From Gilvimarinus chinensis DSM 19667 (GTDB lineage Bacteria; Pseudomonadota; Gammaproteobacteria; Pseudomonadales; Cellvibrionaceae), in NCBI RefSeq assembly GCF_000377745.1, contig NZ_KB898706.1, positions 62,001 through 126,000 on the forward strand: DNA of 64,000 bases, given 5' to 3'. The translations under genes and the position numbers were made by a program. Numbering within the stretch: the first letter of the stretch is position 1; each line of letters starts with the position of its first letter. Below are positions 16,579 through 25,929 of the stretch, piece after piece. Below the pieces are notes generated by a model that did not search any database, was not told where the DNA came from, and saw only the letters and a list, made by a program, of their open reading frames with translations.

Positions 16579-17370
16579 ATGAAGCGATTTTATATTTTAG
16601 CGTTATGCTTGATCCCTGCATTGGCGCAGTCCACCGAAGAGACAGCAGAAAAACGCTGGGAGTTGGGCATAGGTGTTGGTGGTATTTACGCGCCGGACTA
16701 TAAAGGTTCAAAAAGCTATCGTGACTATGTGGCACCCATTCCTTATGTGGTGTACCGAGGGCCAGTAATACGCACAGATCGTGACGGTGTACGCGGCGAC
16801 TTTCTGCGAACCAATGCCTATGAGTTTACCGCGAGTATGGCAGTTTCAGTGACCCCGGACAGTGATAAAAACGCATTGCGTGAAGGCATGCCCGAGCTTA
16901 CCTCTACGCTTGAGCTGGGGCCCGCCGTTAATGTGAATTTAAGTGGCGAGGATTTTTCACAGGGGCTTTCCCTTACCTTGCCCGTCAGGGCTGTAGTCGC
17001 TTTAGGTGACGGCTCGCCAGACTATATCGGATTGGTCAGTGCCCCGTCAGTGGTACACCGAGGCAGCTTTAAAGGCGGGTGGAAATCGACCCTTAGGGCA
17101 GGCCCCGTGTTTGCCAGTGGTAAATACCACGATTATTACTATTCTGTGGCACCAAAGTACGCTTTGCCCGATCGACCGGAATACAATGCTTCCAGTGGTT
17201 ACAACGGCTTTAACCTGCAGGGGGCGCTGAGCCGTCGGTTTTCCGATTACTGGTACGCCTTTTATATTCGCTATTCAAATATTCAGGGGGTGAACTTTGA
17301 TGACAGCCCGCTGGTAGAGACGGAACACAATGTATCCGGCGGCTTCGCCATCAGTTGGGTGTTTTTATAA
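16579..17370 (+). CDS. MipA/OmpV-family outer-membrane protein
   Basis: A signal peptide (about residues 1-16) is followed by the family pattern WELGIGVGGIYAPDYKGS, then FLRTNAYEFT and a C-terminal beta-strand ending in aromatic residues (SGGFAISWVFL), as expected for a 10-12-strand barrel. The length is 263 residues. MipA-like proteins scaffold murein enzymes in some species and are simple porin-like proteins in others; I cannot tell which applies. It follows hslO by two bases. Confidence 0.85.
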   Translation: MKRFYILALCLIPALAQSTEETAEKRWELGIGVGGIYAPDYKGSKSYRDYVAPIPYVVYRGPVIRTDRDGVRGDFLRTNAYEFTASMAVSVTPDSDKNALREGMPELTSTLELGPAVNVNLSGEDFSQGLSLTLPVRAVVALGDGSPDYIGLVSAPSVVHRGSFKGGWKSTLRAGPVFASGKYHDYYYSVAPKYALPDRPEYNASSGYNGFNLQGALSRRFSDYWYAFYIRYSNIQGVNFDDSPLVETEHNVSGGFAISWVFL

Positions 17371-17376
17371 ACGCCC

Positions 17377-17841
17377 TTACAGGGCGTCGTCAGCCCGAAG
17401 CCAAGTTTGGCTGCGGCCAAACAGCGAAATACCGATAAAACCACGTACCGTGAGAGTGTTATTGTCTTCGGCTAAGGACGCCTTGGCTTTGTAGACTTTG
17501 CCCGATTTTGGGTCGAGGATTTTCCCCTCGGACCATTCTCCAGGGCCTTCCTGATTTAAGCCCCACATAAACGTCATTCCTTCTATGGGTTTGTTATTGA
17601 ATTCCCCTGGGCATTTCTTGCACACCTTGCCGCGGCTTTCAGGTTGCAGCAAAGACTCAATCTTGCCTTCTAACTGCCCCTGATCATTAACCAGCAATAC
17701 CACAATACTCTTCTTGCTGCCGTCAGAATCGTCGATAGTAACCCAGCGCCCTTCAATTGGAGCTGCATGCAATTGATTTGACCAGCTGAGCAGGCCGCTG
17801 AGTAAAATAAAAGCACGGATTAACCGAATCGTAGAATTCAT
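17377..17841 (-). CDS. DUF2147 secreted protein
   Basis: A signal peptide ending in HAA precedes a 125-residue domain with the family hallmarks: GRWVTIDDSDG near the start, a CKKC pair in the middle, and a GRSQTWLRA ending. DUF2147 proteins are small periplasmic beta-rich proteins of unknown role. The start has a strong GGAGG Shine-Dalgarno. The gene converges on the MipA-like gene with six bases between them. Confidence 0.85.
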   Translation of the reverse strand: MNSTIRLIRAFILLSGLLSWSNQLHAAPIEGRWVTIDDSDGSKKSIVVLLVNDQGQLEGKIESLLQPESRGKVCKKCPGEFNNKPIEGMTFMWGLNQEGPGEWSEGKILDPKSGKVYKAKASLAEDNNTLTVRGFIGISLFGRSQTWLRADDAL

Positions 17842-17940
17842 CGCAAGTCCTCCATTGAGGAGTAACTATAGCGCTCGATCCTGCTGGATGCCAGTTAGGG
17901 TAATGGAGGAGTGGTAAAGCGAAGAGCCGCCAGGCGAAGC

Positions 17941-18381
17941 CTAGCGACGCATAGGTACGGGCACATCTTTTGGTTTTATCAGAGCCGGTTCGGCATGAAA
18001 TCGCTCGTATGCTTGAGCGTGAACCACGGCAATACGTTCAACGGCCTGAGTCAATTTGGGGTCGTGGCAACCCTCAATGTTAGCAAACAGTTTCTCGATA
18101 GTGTCTTTAGCGTTTTGTCTCAAATCGGATTTATTCATTTGAGTCATAAATTGAATATAAGACTCAATGCCGATTTTGTTTTGCATTTCTTGCTCTACTT
18201 TGGGTTTTTTTACCATTTCTGGGTATTCAAACTCCGGGCACTTTTCCCGGATAAAAGTGAGCATTGCATAATTGGATTCTAATCTTCGGTAATCCGCTCC
18301 TAATTCTCTTGGGCCAGCGGTTGCCGATGTGCACATAGTGACCAAACTGCCGATTAAGAGAAACTTGGAAAATAACTGCAT
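17941..18381 (-). CDS. Secreted hypothetical protein
   Basis: This 146-residue protein has a clear signal peptide (ending near TSATA). The mature part is helical and has two Cys, near residues 48 and 104, that could form a disulfide in the periplasm. I do not recognise the family. It lies in a run of minus-strand genes for exported proteins, between the DUF885 gene (62 bp) and the DUF2147 gene (99 bp). Confidence 0.6.
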   Translation of the reverse strand: MQLFSKFLLIGSLVTMCTSATAGPRELGADYRRLESNYAMLTFIREKCPEFEYPEMVKKPKVEQEMQNKIGIESYIQFMTQMNKSDLRQNAKDTIEKLFANIEGCHDPKLTQAVERIAVVHAQAYERFHAEPALIKPKDVPVPMRR

Positions 18382-18443
18382 AGCTTGTTCTTACCTGGTT
18401 GATATGAAGGTGGCTAATGTTATCACTCTCAGTGGTTACTGTA

Positions 18444-20261
18444 TCAATTGATAGAGGGCTGTAACTGAATTTTTGATTGTATCCACTGTTGGACACGCAT
18501 TTGCAGTACATCCAGAGGCAGTGCTCCACCTTCTAAAACAACGTCATGAAACTCTTTCAGCTCAAAGTCCGAACCCAGTGCCTGCTCAGCCTGGGAGCGG
18601 AGTGACAGAATTTTCTCCATACCCACTTTATACGCTGTTGCTTGGCCGGGCATTACAAAATAGCGTTCTACTTCACGGGTAGCGTCGGCGTGGGTCATGG
18701 GTGAATTGTCAGTAAAATACGCTATAGCCTGTTCTCGGCTCCAGCGGTAGCGGTGAATTCCTGTGTCGACTACAAGTCGGATGGAGCGCCAAAGCTCGAA
18801 GCTAAGGCGACCGAAATCTGAATAAGGGTCTGAGTAAAAACCTAGTTCTTTGGGGATCAGCTCTGCGTATAAACCCCAGCCCTCAATGTAGGCGGTATAG
18901 TGTCCATGGCGGCGAAACTCAGGAAGGGCTTTTAATTCCTGGGCAATAGCAATTTGCATATGATGACCAGGCAGGGCTTCATGGTAAGCCAGTGCCTCCA
19001 TTTGATACTTAGGCATGGCACTTAAGTCATGCAGATTGATATAGTAGATTCCAGGTCGTGAGCCATCCTCTGCGGGAGGCTGGTAAAAAGCTTTTCCCGC
19101 TGATTGCTCCCGAAAAGCTTCGACAGCTTTAACCTGCAAACCCGCTCTGGGTAAATGACCAAAGAGTTCCGGTAGCCTTTTTTCCATGGCTGTAATAATC
19201 GCTCGAGTATCGGTCAGATAGTCGCTTCTGCCTGTTTGCGTATCCGGGTAATAGTGCTGATTGTTTTCTTTTAATTCCAAGAAAAATTGCTGAAGCGAGC
19301 CGGTAAAATCCATTTGCTGCAACAGTGCGCGCATTTCTCCATGTATACGTGAGACTTCGCTCAAACCAAGTTGATGGATTTGTTGTGCGGTCAAAGTCGT
19401 GGTGGTTATTGCCTGAAGTTTATCGGCATAAAATTGCTCACCATCGGGGAGACTCCAAACGCCGTTGTTTTGATCGGACACCCTGTGAAGCTTTTGTAAC
19501 GTTTTGATTAATTGTTGGTAGGCAGGTTGGACATTGTTTAAGAGCGCGTGGCGGGCACTTTGCAGGAGTTTTTCCTGCTGTTTTTTATCGATGTTTAGTT
19601 GCTTAACCTTGCTGGAAATGTCGCTCCAAAGCGGGCTGACGCCAGAGCTGGTGAACGGAGCGCCTTGGAGAATGTTCTCGCTATCGGCAATCACATAAGG
19701 GTACACAAACTCAGGTGCAAGAATTCCTTTGCTGGCACGGCGGTTTAAGTTGGCTCTTAATTGTTCAAACAGCGGTTGTATACCTTGTAACCTTTGAATA
19801 TAGGCAAGGGCATCGGCGGTGCTGTCAATTTGATGGGTGTTAATTAAAAAAGAGACGACACCCGCGTGGAGGCCAAACATTTGGTTAACAGGGTAGTTGT
19901 GATCACGCCATGGAAAATGATTAAGCTGTTGTTCTAAGTCGCGGCTGAGCAAAACAACATTTAACTGGTTTTCTTGGCTCAATAAACGTGTATCCAACTG
20001 CGTCAAGCGTTGTAGTTGGTCTTCGGCTAGGCGCTGCCACAATTCGTCCGCTGCAGGGCTGATATCATCCCACTCGCCATAGTGTGTCTTTCGCCCTAGC
20101 TGGGCTTGATACATGGGACTGAGTGATACCTGCTCTTCAAAAATATGTTTGAAGAGTAACTCGGCGTCTGCATTCTCGGAAGCTTCTTCCGTGACAGCTA
20201 GTGTGCTGACGGTAAAAAAAGAGAATAAAAGGCTGACTGCAAGTATCAGAGAAAGGCGCAT
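18444..20261 (-). CDS. DUF885 family protein, peptidase-like, secreted
   Basis: A signal peptide (about residues 1-22) leads a 605-residue protein of the DUF885 family, related to zinc carboxypeptidases of the gluzincin fold. The family motif appears as YHEALPGHHMQIAIAQE around residue 430, with further conserved acidic residues in YIEGWGLYAE. These are the probable zinc ligands and catalytic Glu. The likely role is periplasmic peptide hydrolysis, inferred from the family; substrate unknown. It is the fourth gene of a minus-strand run starting at the GH5 gene. Confidence 0.85.
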   Translation of the reverse strand: MRLSLILAVSLLFSFFTVSTLAVTEEASENADAELLFKHIFEEQVSLSPMYQAQLGRKTHYGEWDDISPAADELWQRLAEDQLQRLTQLDTRLLSQENQLNVVLLSRDLEQQLNHFPWRDHNYPVNQMFGLHAGVVSFLINTHQIDSTADALAYIQRLQGIQPLFEQLRANLNRRASKGILAPEFVYPYVIADSENILQGAPFTSSGVSPLWSDISSKVKQLNIDKKQQEKLLQSARHALLNNVQPAYQQLIKTLQKLHRVSDQNNGVWSLPDGEQFYADKLQAITTTTLTAQQIHQLGLSEVSRIHGEMRALLQQMDFTGSLQQFFLELKENNQHYYPDTQTGRSDYLTDTRAIITAMEKRLPELFGHLPRAGLQVKAVEAFREQSAGKAFYQPPAEDGSRPGIYYINLHDLSAMPKYQMEALAYHEALPGHHMQIAIAQELKALPEFRRHGHYTAYIEGWGLYAELIPKELGFYSDPYSDFGRLSFELWRSIRLVVDTGIHRYRWSREQAIAYFTDNSPMTHADATREVERYFVMPGQATAYKVGMEKILSLRSQAEQALGSDFELKEFHDVVLEGGALPLDVLQMRVQQWIQSKIQLQPSIN

Positions 20262-20279
20262 AGGTGGCGGTTCGTTGGG

Positions 20280-20714
20280 TTAAGAGTTTGTGTTGCGATG
20301 AGAGTCCAAAGCGATATCGCCTCGGCTTTTTAATTTTTCTTTCTGGCGTATGTTCGCAAAAGGGTCGTGCTCTGGCTCAATGGATGGGGTGGGCCCGTTG
20401 TGTTGCTTTTGCTTGTGGGGATGTTTTTGACGGGATGTATTCGCTTGAGGCGCTTTTACTTCTTTGGGGGCCAATACTAACTTGAGGTAAAAGTAATACA
20501 ACGCCGTAATAACGATTAACCCTGTCCATTTTGCGATGTAGGACAGCCAGAGTAATTTTGTGTCTTGCGCGCCTTGAGCATAGTCCACGTAATCGCCGTG
20601 AATCATGGAAATCAGGAAGTACCCTAATAGTAGCGCAAGGGTGGCGAGAATGACCCGGTGGTAACGTTTCCAAATAAGGGTAGCTATGGCCGATTTGGCA
20701 AAAAATCTGAACAT
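20280..20714 (-). CDS. Two-helix membrane protein with charged tail
   Basis: The 144-residue protein has hydrophobic segments at about 20-40 and 58-80, then a basic, His- and Pro-rich tail predicted to be disordered. No family recognised. It lies 18 bp before the DUF885 gene and 21 bp after the 92-residue gene, so co-transcription is likely. Confidence 0.55.
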   Translation of the reverse strand: MFRFFAKSAIATLIWKRYHRVILATLALLLGYFLISMIHGDYVDYAQGAQDTKLLWLSYIAKWTGLIVITALYYFYLKLVLAPKEVKAPQANTSRQKHPHKQKQHNGPTPSIEPEHDPFANIRQKEKLKSRGDIALDSHRNTNS

Positions 20715-20735
20715 AAGTGAGTTGCTGCTATAGAT

Positions 20736-21014
20736 TTAAGGAAACAAACTGATTCCCAGCGCCGCTACCAGTGCGACCAGACCGCGGGATTTGTATTCGC
20801 TGATGATTTTGTCCTCTTCCTCTTTGACGATGGATTCGAGAATGTCTGGCTCGTAATCCTCGGGTTTACGCCCGTGTAGGTAAATGCGCGTTTTGGCCCG
20901 TTCAATCGCTTTGTGGCGAATTTTTCCGGCGTACTTACGCTTTACTTTGTCGTAACTGCGTCGCAGAACGTTATGGCGTTTGTCCGGTTTTAATTCGTTT
21001 TCTGGTAGTGTCAT
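20736..21014 (-). CDS. Small basic protein with C-terminal hydrophobic segment
   Basis: The 92-residue protein is strongly basic over its first 50 residues (RRSYDKVKRKYAGKIRHK), then acidic, and ends in a short hydrophobic segment (LVALVAALGISLFP) that could anchor it in the membrane. I do not recognise the family. It is 42 bp downstream of the GH5 gene and 21 bp upstream of the two-helix membrane protein gene. Confidence 0.55.
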   Translation of the reverse strand: MTLPENELKPDKRHNVLRRSYDKVKRKYAGKIRHKAIERAKTRIYLHGRKPEDYEPDILESIVKEEEDKIISEYKSRGLVALVAALGISLFP

Positions 21015-21056
21015 AGATCGCTCGGTTTACTGGGTGATTCACCCTTTGACAATGGG

Positions 21057-22052
21057 TTATTGCCTGCCGTTCATAATGCATTCCCAGTCGGGTTTCACGG
21101 CATTTTTGGCAATAGCGTAGTTTTCGTCCAGCATAATTTCACGCCCCCAACCCGTCAGGCCTTCAACCGAGCCGTCTTCGGTCATATCCAGGTGCTTTTG
21201 CGGGTTGTTGCCCGGGCCCCACGACCAGGGAAGGAAACTGATGTTGTATTCCAGTGCCGTTTTGATAATGGTGCGGTAGGGAATAGCGCCACCTTCAGAG
21301 TCGTCCCAGCGGTCGCCGAACTCGCCAATAATTAAAGGCAGTTCAGCTTCTACTGATTCGATGATTTCGGCACGCACGCGGGCGTCGTTATAGCCCCACA
21401 TGGCCGGCCACCACATGTGCACTGAGAGCAATAGGTTGTGTTTCGGGTCTGCGTCAATCAACTTCGGCCCGGCTACCTGTAGGGTATCAATGTCTTTACC
21501 CCAGCCGGGGGCGTCGATCATCAGCGGGGTTTTATAACCCGCTTCACGAAGACGTTTTATGGCTTTACTGTACCCGGCAATGTAGTCGTCAAGAGCGACC
21601 TTATCACCTACCTCATTGCCGATATTGACGATGGTGTAAGCCTCGTGCCTGGCGATCACCGCGGCAATATCAGGGCGAGTCCAGTAGTCCACCAGAAGTT
21701 TCAGTTTGCTCCAGTCACCAGTGGCGTCGTGCAGCTCGATAATCGGTACCAGCTCAAAGCGACGCGCATTTTTAAGAACGGTGTCGAGCTCGGTGGGCTT
21801 GCCCTCTACGCTCCATACGATGCGCACGGCATTGGATTGGGTTTTCGCTATTTCACTGAAGCTGGACAGGCCCGTGCGATCCAGCCAATAGACCATGCGG
21901 TTGGGCCCCATAAGCACTATGCGGGCGTCGCACGCATCGTACAGGTGTCGGCCTTTTACATAAAAGCCGGGGGTGGAGTCTGTGGCAGCCCAGGTGTGGT
22001 TACCTAGCAGGCTTAATAATACGGCGGTAAGCGGGAGTAAGCGTGTCAGCAT
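21057..22052 (-). CDS. Secreted glycoside hydrolase family 5 (endo-mannanase/endoglucanase type)
   Basis: A signal peptide ending in TWAA leads a single GH5 (beta/alpha)8 catalytic domain of 331 residues with no carbohydrate-binding module. The acid/base is Glu147 in NIGNE, and the nucleophile is Glu244 in IIGEFGD. The opening GFYVKGRHLYDACDARIVLMG and the compact length recall the GH5 subfamily 8 beta-mannanases, but an endoglucanase activity cannot be excluded from sequence reading alone. It heads a run of minus-strand exported-protein genes and is the clearest sign of a polysaccharide-degrading lifestyle. Confidence 0.85.
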   Translation of the reverse strand: MLTRLLPLTAVLLSLLGNHTWAATDSTPGFYVKGRHLYDACDARIVLMGPNRMVYWLDRTGLSSFSEIAKTQSNAVRIVWSVEGKPTELDTVLKNARRFELVPIIELHDATGDWSKLKLLVDYWTRPDIAAVIARHEAYTIVNIGNEVGDKVALDDYIAGYSKAIKRLREAGYKTPLMIDAPGWGKDIDTLQVAGPKLIDADPKHNLLLSVHMWWPAMWGYNDARVRAEIIESVEAELPLIIGEFGDRWDDSEGGAIPYRTIIKTALEYNISFLPWSWGPGNNPQKHLDMTEDGSVEGLTGWGREIMLDENYAIAKNAVKPDWECIMNGRQ

Positions 22053-22100
22053 AGAGCACTCAAAATAACCGGTTGAGTCTCTAGTGTAACCTCTGAAGGG

Positions 22101-23405
22101 CTACTTGTCCGCTGGGCGCAGACCGGTGCGGCCGTCGTTGGTGGGGAACACACAGGTAAACACACTGCCTTTACCCACTTCGCTGTTAATTTGCAGTTCG
22201 GCGTCGTGGCGCAGTAGAACGTGCTTAACAATGGCCAGGCCTAAGCCTGTGCCCCCGGTTTTGCTGTTACGGCTGGCGTCCACGCGGTAAAAACGCTCGG
22301 TTAAATGAGGTATGTGCTTGGTTTCAAAGCCCATGCCGTTATCCGTGACCGAGAAATACACGCTGGGCCCACTGCGCCATAAGCGCATAGCGATTTTGCC
22401 TTTCTCCGGGGTGTACTTAACCGCGTTGATGACTAGATTGGAAAAAGCACTGTGCAGCTCTTTTTCGTTGCCGACGATGCTGATGGGCTCATCGCAGTGG
22501 AAACTGAGCTCCTGTTGCTTTTCACTTGCCAGCACCCAGGCCTCGGATTTGACCGTTTGCAGTAACGGCTCCAGTGGCATGCTTTTTTGGTTAAATCCCG
22601 TGTCGGCGGTTTCGAGCTTAGAGAGCATAATCAGGTCGTTAATCAGCAGCGACATACGTTTGGATTGCTGCTGCATTTGCTCTAAGGGCTTGTCCCAGGT
22701 GGGAACTGTATTGTTGTCGGCAAGGGTTTCCAGGTAGCCGCTGATAACGGTAAGGGGGGTGCGCAGCTCATGGGAGACGTTGGCCACAAAGTCTTTGCGC
22801 ATCTGCTCAAGGTGGTAAATCTGGGTAATGTCACGCACCACAATCAGCCGTTCATTTTTACCAAAGCGGGTAATTTGAAATTGCAGGCGTTTATCGGGAA
22901 AGCGCGGCGAGGGAATATCTAAAGGCTCAGCGTAGTCACCTGCCTCAAAGTAATCGACAAAGCGCGGGTGACGAATGAAGTTGATTACCGACTGACCCTG
23001 GTCTGAGTTGTAAAATCCGAGTAGTCTCTGAGCGGAGGGGTTCCACCAGTCCAGGTAGCCGCGCCAATCCAGCAAAATGACACCATCTTTTAGCGCCGAG
23101 GTCGTTTCTTGAACGCGGTTAATCACCGCTTGAAGGTTTTTCTTCTCCCGCTTTTGGCGGCGTTGCAGGTGGTAAATTGCGTCGAAAACATCGCCCCACA
23201 AGCCCGTTGACTCGGGCGGTTGCGCTTTGCGTTTGCCCTGCAGCCAAATATTCAGGCGCAGCATCTGCCACAGGTTCCAGCCTATGTACCAGAAGGTGCA
23301 GGCCACCAGAGTCCAGGCGAGTTGATCGAGCAAAAGGCCGATAACGAAAGCGATGGCCAGTACAACGGCCAGACGTTTGAGCTCGGCGTGAAATCCCTGT
23401 AGCAA
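22101..23405 (-). CDS. phoR: Phosphate regulon sensor histidine kinase
   Basis: The 434-residue protein has the PhoR layout: two N-terminal membrane helices (about 12-48), a charged linker, a PAS domain (about 100-190), the HisKA box FVANVSHELRTPL (phospho-acceptor His near 210), then the HATPase domain with NLVINAVKYTP, DNGMGF and GTGLGLAIVKH. It phosphorylates PhoB under phosphate starvation. The start is a TTG with AGG seven bases upstream. It follows phoB by 53 bp. Confidence 0.93.
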   Translation of the reverse strand: MLQGFHAELKRLAVVLAIAFVIGLLLDQLAWTLVACTFWYIGWNLWQMLRLNIWLQGKRKAQPPESTGLWGDVFDAIYHLQRRQKREKKNLQAVINRVQETTSALKDGVILLDWRGYLDWWNPSAQRLLGFYNSDQGQSVINFIRHPRFVDYFEAGDYAEPLDIPSPRFPDKRLQFQITRFGKNERLIVVRDITQIYHLEQMRKDFVANVSHELRTPLTVISGYLETLADNNTVPTWDKPLEQMQQQSKRMSLLINDLIMLSKLETADTGFNQKSMPLEPLLQTVKSEAWVLASEKQQELSFHCDEPISIVGNEKELHSAFSNLVINAVKYTPEKGKIAMRLWRSGPSVYFSVTDNGMGFETKHIPHLTERFYRVDASRNSKTGGTGLGLAIVKHVLLRHDAELQINSEVGKGSVFTCVFPTNDGRTGLRPADK

Positions 23406-23458
23406 AGCGGAACCTATTGGAAAATCGGAGCCCGGTCAGTCCGGGCGTTCGGTGGAGC

Positions 23459-24154
23459 TTAACCCGCTTTGGTTGAAAAGCGGTAGCCAGTGCCGCGCAC
23501 AGTTTGCACTAAGTTTTCGTGTTGGTCGACGGTTAAGGCTTTGCGCAGGCGACGGATGTGAACATCCACGGTGCGCTCCTCAACGTAGACATTGCCACCC
23601 CAGACGTGATCCAACAGCTGGCTGCGTGTGTAGGCGCGCTCTTGGTGGGTAAGAAAAAACTGTAACAGACGAAACTCGGTTGGCCCCATATCCACTTCGC
23701 GATCATTGATGGTCACGCGGTGGCTGGCAGGGTCCAGGCACAGCCCCTGAACTTTAATGGGCTGGCCGGAGGATTGCGGATCGGCGCGGCGCAGAACCGC
23801 TTTTAAGCGTGCCACCAACTCTCGTGGCGAAAAAGGTTTGGTGATGTAGTCATCCGCACCGACTTCCAGCCCTTGAATTTTGTTGTCTTCTTCGCCTTTG
23901 GCGGTGAGCATGATGATGGGGATGTTTGCCGTCACTTCATCGCGCTTTAAGCGACGTGCCAGCTCAATACCGCTGGTACCGGGCATCATCCAGTCGAGCA
24001 GGATTAAATCTGGTTTTTCGTCGACGATAAGGCCGTGGGCATCCTGCGCGTTTGACGCTTCTAAACACCGGTATTCAGCCATTTCCAGGGCGATACGTAA
24101 CATATCGCGAATGGCGGATTCGTCATCAACGATAAGGATGGTGCGACTTGTCAT
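23459..24154 (-). CDS. phoB: Phosphate regulon response regulator
   Basis: This is an OmpR-family regulator of 231 residues. The receiver domain has Asp54 in ILLDWMMPG as phospho-acceptor and Lys in the ITKPF motif. The C-terminal winged helix has ERTVDVHIRRLRKAL and the ending VRGTGYRFS. It activates Pho-box promoters when phosphorylated by PhoR. It is followed by phoR on the same strand. A single CTGTCAT Pho half-box lies about 146 bp upstream. Confidence 0.95.
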   Translation of the reverse strand: MTSRTILIVDDESAIRDMLRIALEMAEYRCLEASNAQDAHGLIVDEKPDLILLDWMMPGTSGIELARRLKRDEVTANIPIIMLTAKGEEDNKIQGLEVGADDYITKPFSPRELVARLKAVLRRADPQSSGQPIKVQGLCLDPASHRVTINDREVDMGPTEFRLLQFFLTHQERAYTRSQLLDHVWGGNVYVEERTVDVHIRRLRKALTVDQHENLVQTVRGTGYRFSTKAG

Positions 24155-24299
24155 ATTGCCTGCCTGTGATCCAACTTTTATGTAGCGGAAATTCGAAGAG
24201 GAAGAACCTTACCTGGTCTATCGCAGCGCTATGCGGTTGTTTTTTCCGCCGGGGGCTCCTCCGTGCAAGCGTATTTAATGTATTAATTGTTGCATATTT

Positions 24300-24306
24300 A
24301 TGACAG
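24300..24306 (-). promoter_or_regulatory. Possible Pho-box half-site upstream of phoB
   Basis: The minus strand carries a perfect CTGTCAT followed by AAAT, as in Pho boxes. The expected second CTGTCAT eleven bases on is poor (ATGCAAC), and a weak CTGTAAA lies twenty bases the other way. This may be a partial autoregulatory box. Confidence 0.25.
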
Positions 24307-24336
24307 TTCGGCGTTCATTTTTACAGATTGTGCGTC

Positions 24337-25209
24337 TCAGTTGATATTCAGTGTGCTCAGCACAATACCTGTAAAAACCGCCATGCCAACCCAGTTATTG
24401 TTTAAAAATGCTTTAAAGCAGGGGCCGCGTTGGCGGTAACGAATCAGTTTTTGCTGGTAGATAAAGAGCCCGGCCGCCGTTGCAACGCCTAAATAATAAA
24501 GGTCGTTAAGTTCAAAACGGCTTTTCATCATCAGCAGGCCAAGAATCACCAAAGCCTGCAGGGTGGCGGTAATAAGCCTGTCCTGATCACCAAACAATAC
24601 GGCGGTAGATTTTATACCCACTCGTACATCGTCATCCCGATCTACCATGGCGTAGAAGGTGTCGTACACCACGGTCCAGATCAGAACGGTAAAGTAAATC
24701 AGCCAAGCCTCGGCGGGCACGGTGTTGCGCGCACTGGCGAAGGCCATGGGTATGCCCCAGGCAAAGGCCGCGCCCAGTACTACCTGGGGTAAATGGGTGT
24801 AGCGCTTCATAAAGGGGTAAGTGCAGGCCAGGGCCAGTCCCCCAAAAGCGAGCCATAGAGTAAGGGTGTTGGTGAGTAAAACCAAAATAAAAGCGATGCA
24901 AACCAGAGCGGCAAAGACAGCCCAGGCTTCGCTTAGCGTTATTTTGCCGGTGGCTAAAGGGCGATCCTGGGTTCGCTTCACATGTCCGTCCAGGTTGCGG
25001 TCGGCGAAATCGTTTATCACGCAGCCCGCCGAGCGCATAGTGATGGCGCCCAGAGTGTAAATAATCAATAAATCCAGCTTGGGAAAGCCGCCAGAGGCAA
25101 GCCAGAGGCCCCACAGTGTTGGCCACAACACTAATAACCAGCCGATAGGCCGGTTTAGCCGTGTAAGTTGCGCGTAGAGCTTCAGCCGCTCAAGGCTGGT
25201 GTTCTGCAT
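24337..25209 (-). CDS. ubiA: 4-hydroxybenzoate octaprenyltransferase
   Basis: UbiA attaches the polyprenyl chain to 4-hydroxybenzoate in ubiquinone synthesis, in the inner membrane. The Asp-rich motifs are NDFADRNLDGHVKRTQ and DRDDDVRVGIKS, separated by several membrane helices. I use the ATG at 25209 (290 residues), with an AGGAGA Shine-Dalgarno; the longer frame runs antisense-like through ubiC sequence. The start overlaps the ubiC end by 20 bp, so the two are coupled. Confidence 0.95.
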   Translation of the reverse strand: MQNTSLERLKLYAQLTRLNRPIGWLLVLWPTLWGLWLASGGFPKLDLLIIYTLGAITMRSAGCVINDFADRNLDGHVKRTQDRPLATGKITLSEAWAVFAALVCIAFILVLLTNTLTLWLAFGGLALACTYPFMKRYTHLPQVVLGAAFAWGIPMAFASARNTVPAEAWLIYFTVLIWTVVYDTFYAMVDRDDDVRVGIKSTAVLFGDQDRLITATLQALVILGLLMMKSRFELNDLYYLGVATAAGLFIYQQKLIRYRQRGPCFKAFLNNNWVGMAVFTGIVLSTLNIN

Positions 25210-25801
25210 GGCAGTTATCTCCTGACACTTGATGGACAAACTGAGGCAAAAAAACTTCGCTGACCAGAATGTGCCGACCATAAAGGCTAAAAACCGAGCG
25301 TCGCCCCCACAGCAGTTGATGTTGTTGCAAGGCTGCAGGTACGCCAGTGTTTTCTGGAATGGTGGCGATACTGATGGGCGAGCGTCCCAAATTTGGGTGG
25401 CTAAAAAGGTAGCCACCTAAGGGGCGGTTGTCCAGATGACGTAAATGCCTTAGCGAACCGGTCAGGCTCACGGCTGGAAACACGCTGCGTGCATAAACCC
25501 AGGGTATTTGTGACGGCCCTTGTAAAACCACTTCGCGAATCAGGCACATTTGGCCGGGCTTTTTCAATTTCAGTGCGCGGGCTTCACTTAAGCGCGGGCG
25601 CTCCCACACCTGTCGCAGCACTTTTACGTTTAATTGACCATTTCCAAAATCGCGCAGCTTTGCGGTGAGTGAGCGGCTGTCGAGCAACCAGGGCTCAAGT
25701 GCTCGTGGCAGAGCGTTCGGGCGCTTTACTGGCTGCCACAACCCAAGCCCTTGGCGAGCATAACGGCAGTCGCGGAAAATTTTGCTGGTGACTGGTGGCA
25801 A
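25190..25801 (-). CDS. ubiC: Chorismate pyruvate-lyase
   Basis: UbiC makes 4-hydroxybenzoate from chorismate, the first committed step of ubiquinone synthesis. The 203-residue protein has the family pattern: WLLDSRSLT near residue 40, IREVVLQG near 88 and PWVYARSVFP around 99. It is just upstream of and overlapping ubiA, the usual ubiC-ubiA order. Confidence 0.9.
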   Translation of the reverse strand: MPPVTSKIFRDCRYARQGLGLWQPVKRPNALPRALEPWLLDSRSLTAKLRDFGNGQLNVKVLRQVWERPRLSEARALKLKKPGQMCLIREVVLQGPSQIPWVYARSVFPAVSLTGSLRHLRHLDNRPLGGYLFSHPNLGRSPISIATIPENTGVPAALQQHQLLWGRRSVFSLYGRHILVSEVFLPQFVHQVSGDNCHAEHQP

Positions 25802-25929
25802 AAAAACCTCGGGGTACCCAAAAGCGGAGGCGCTATTCTAGCAGTCAGAGGCGAGTACGCCCACTTTACTCACGTGACTTTACCCGCTTTCGGGAGCTTG
25901 GTTTAATGGGGCAACACAACAGAAGGATA

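Noticed and set aside
24266-24330. Complete Pho box upstream of phoB
   Set aside because: Only one good CTGTCAT is present; the second half is degenerate and the spacing is off, so I list only a weak half-site.
24632-25126. 164-residue minus-strand ORF in another frame of ubiA
   Set aside because: Out-of-frame shadow of UbiA, which is fully supported.
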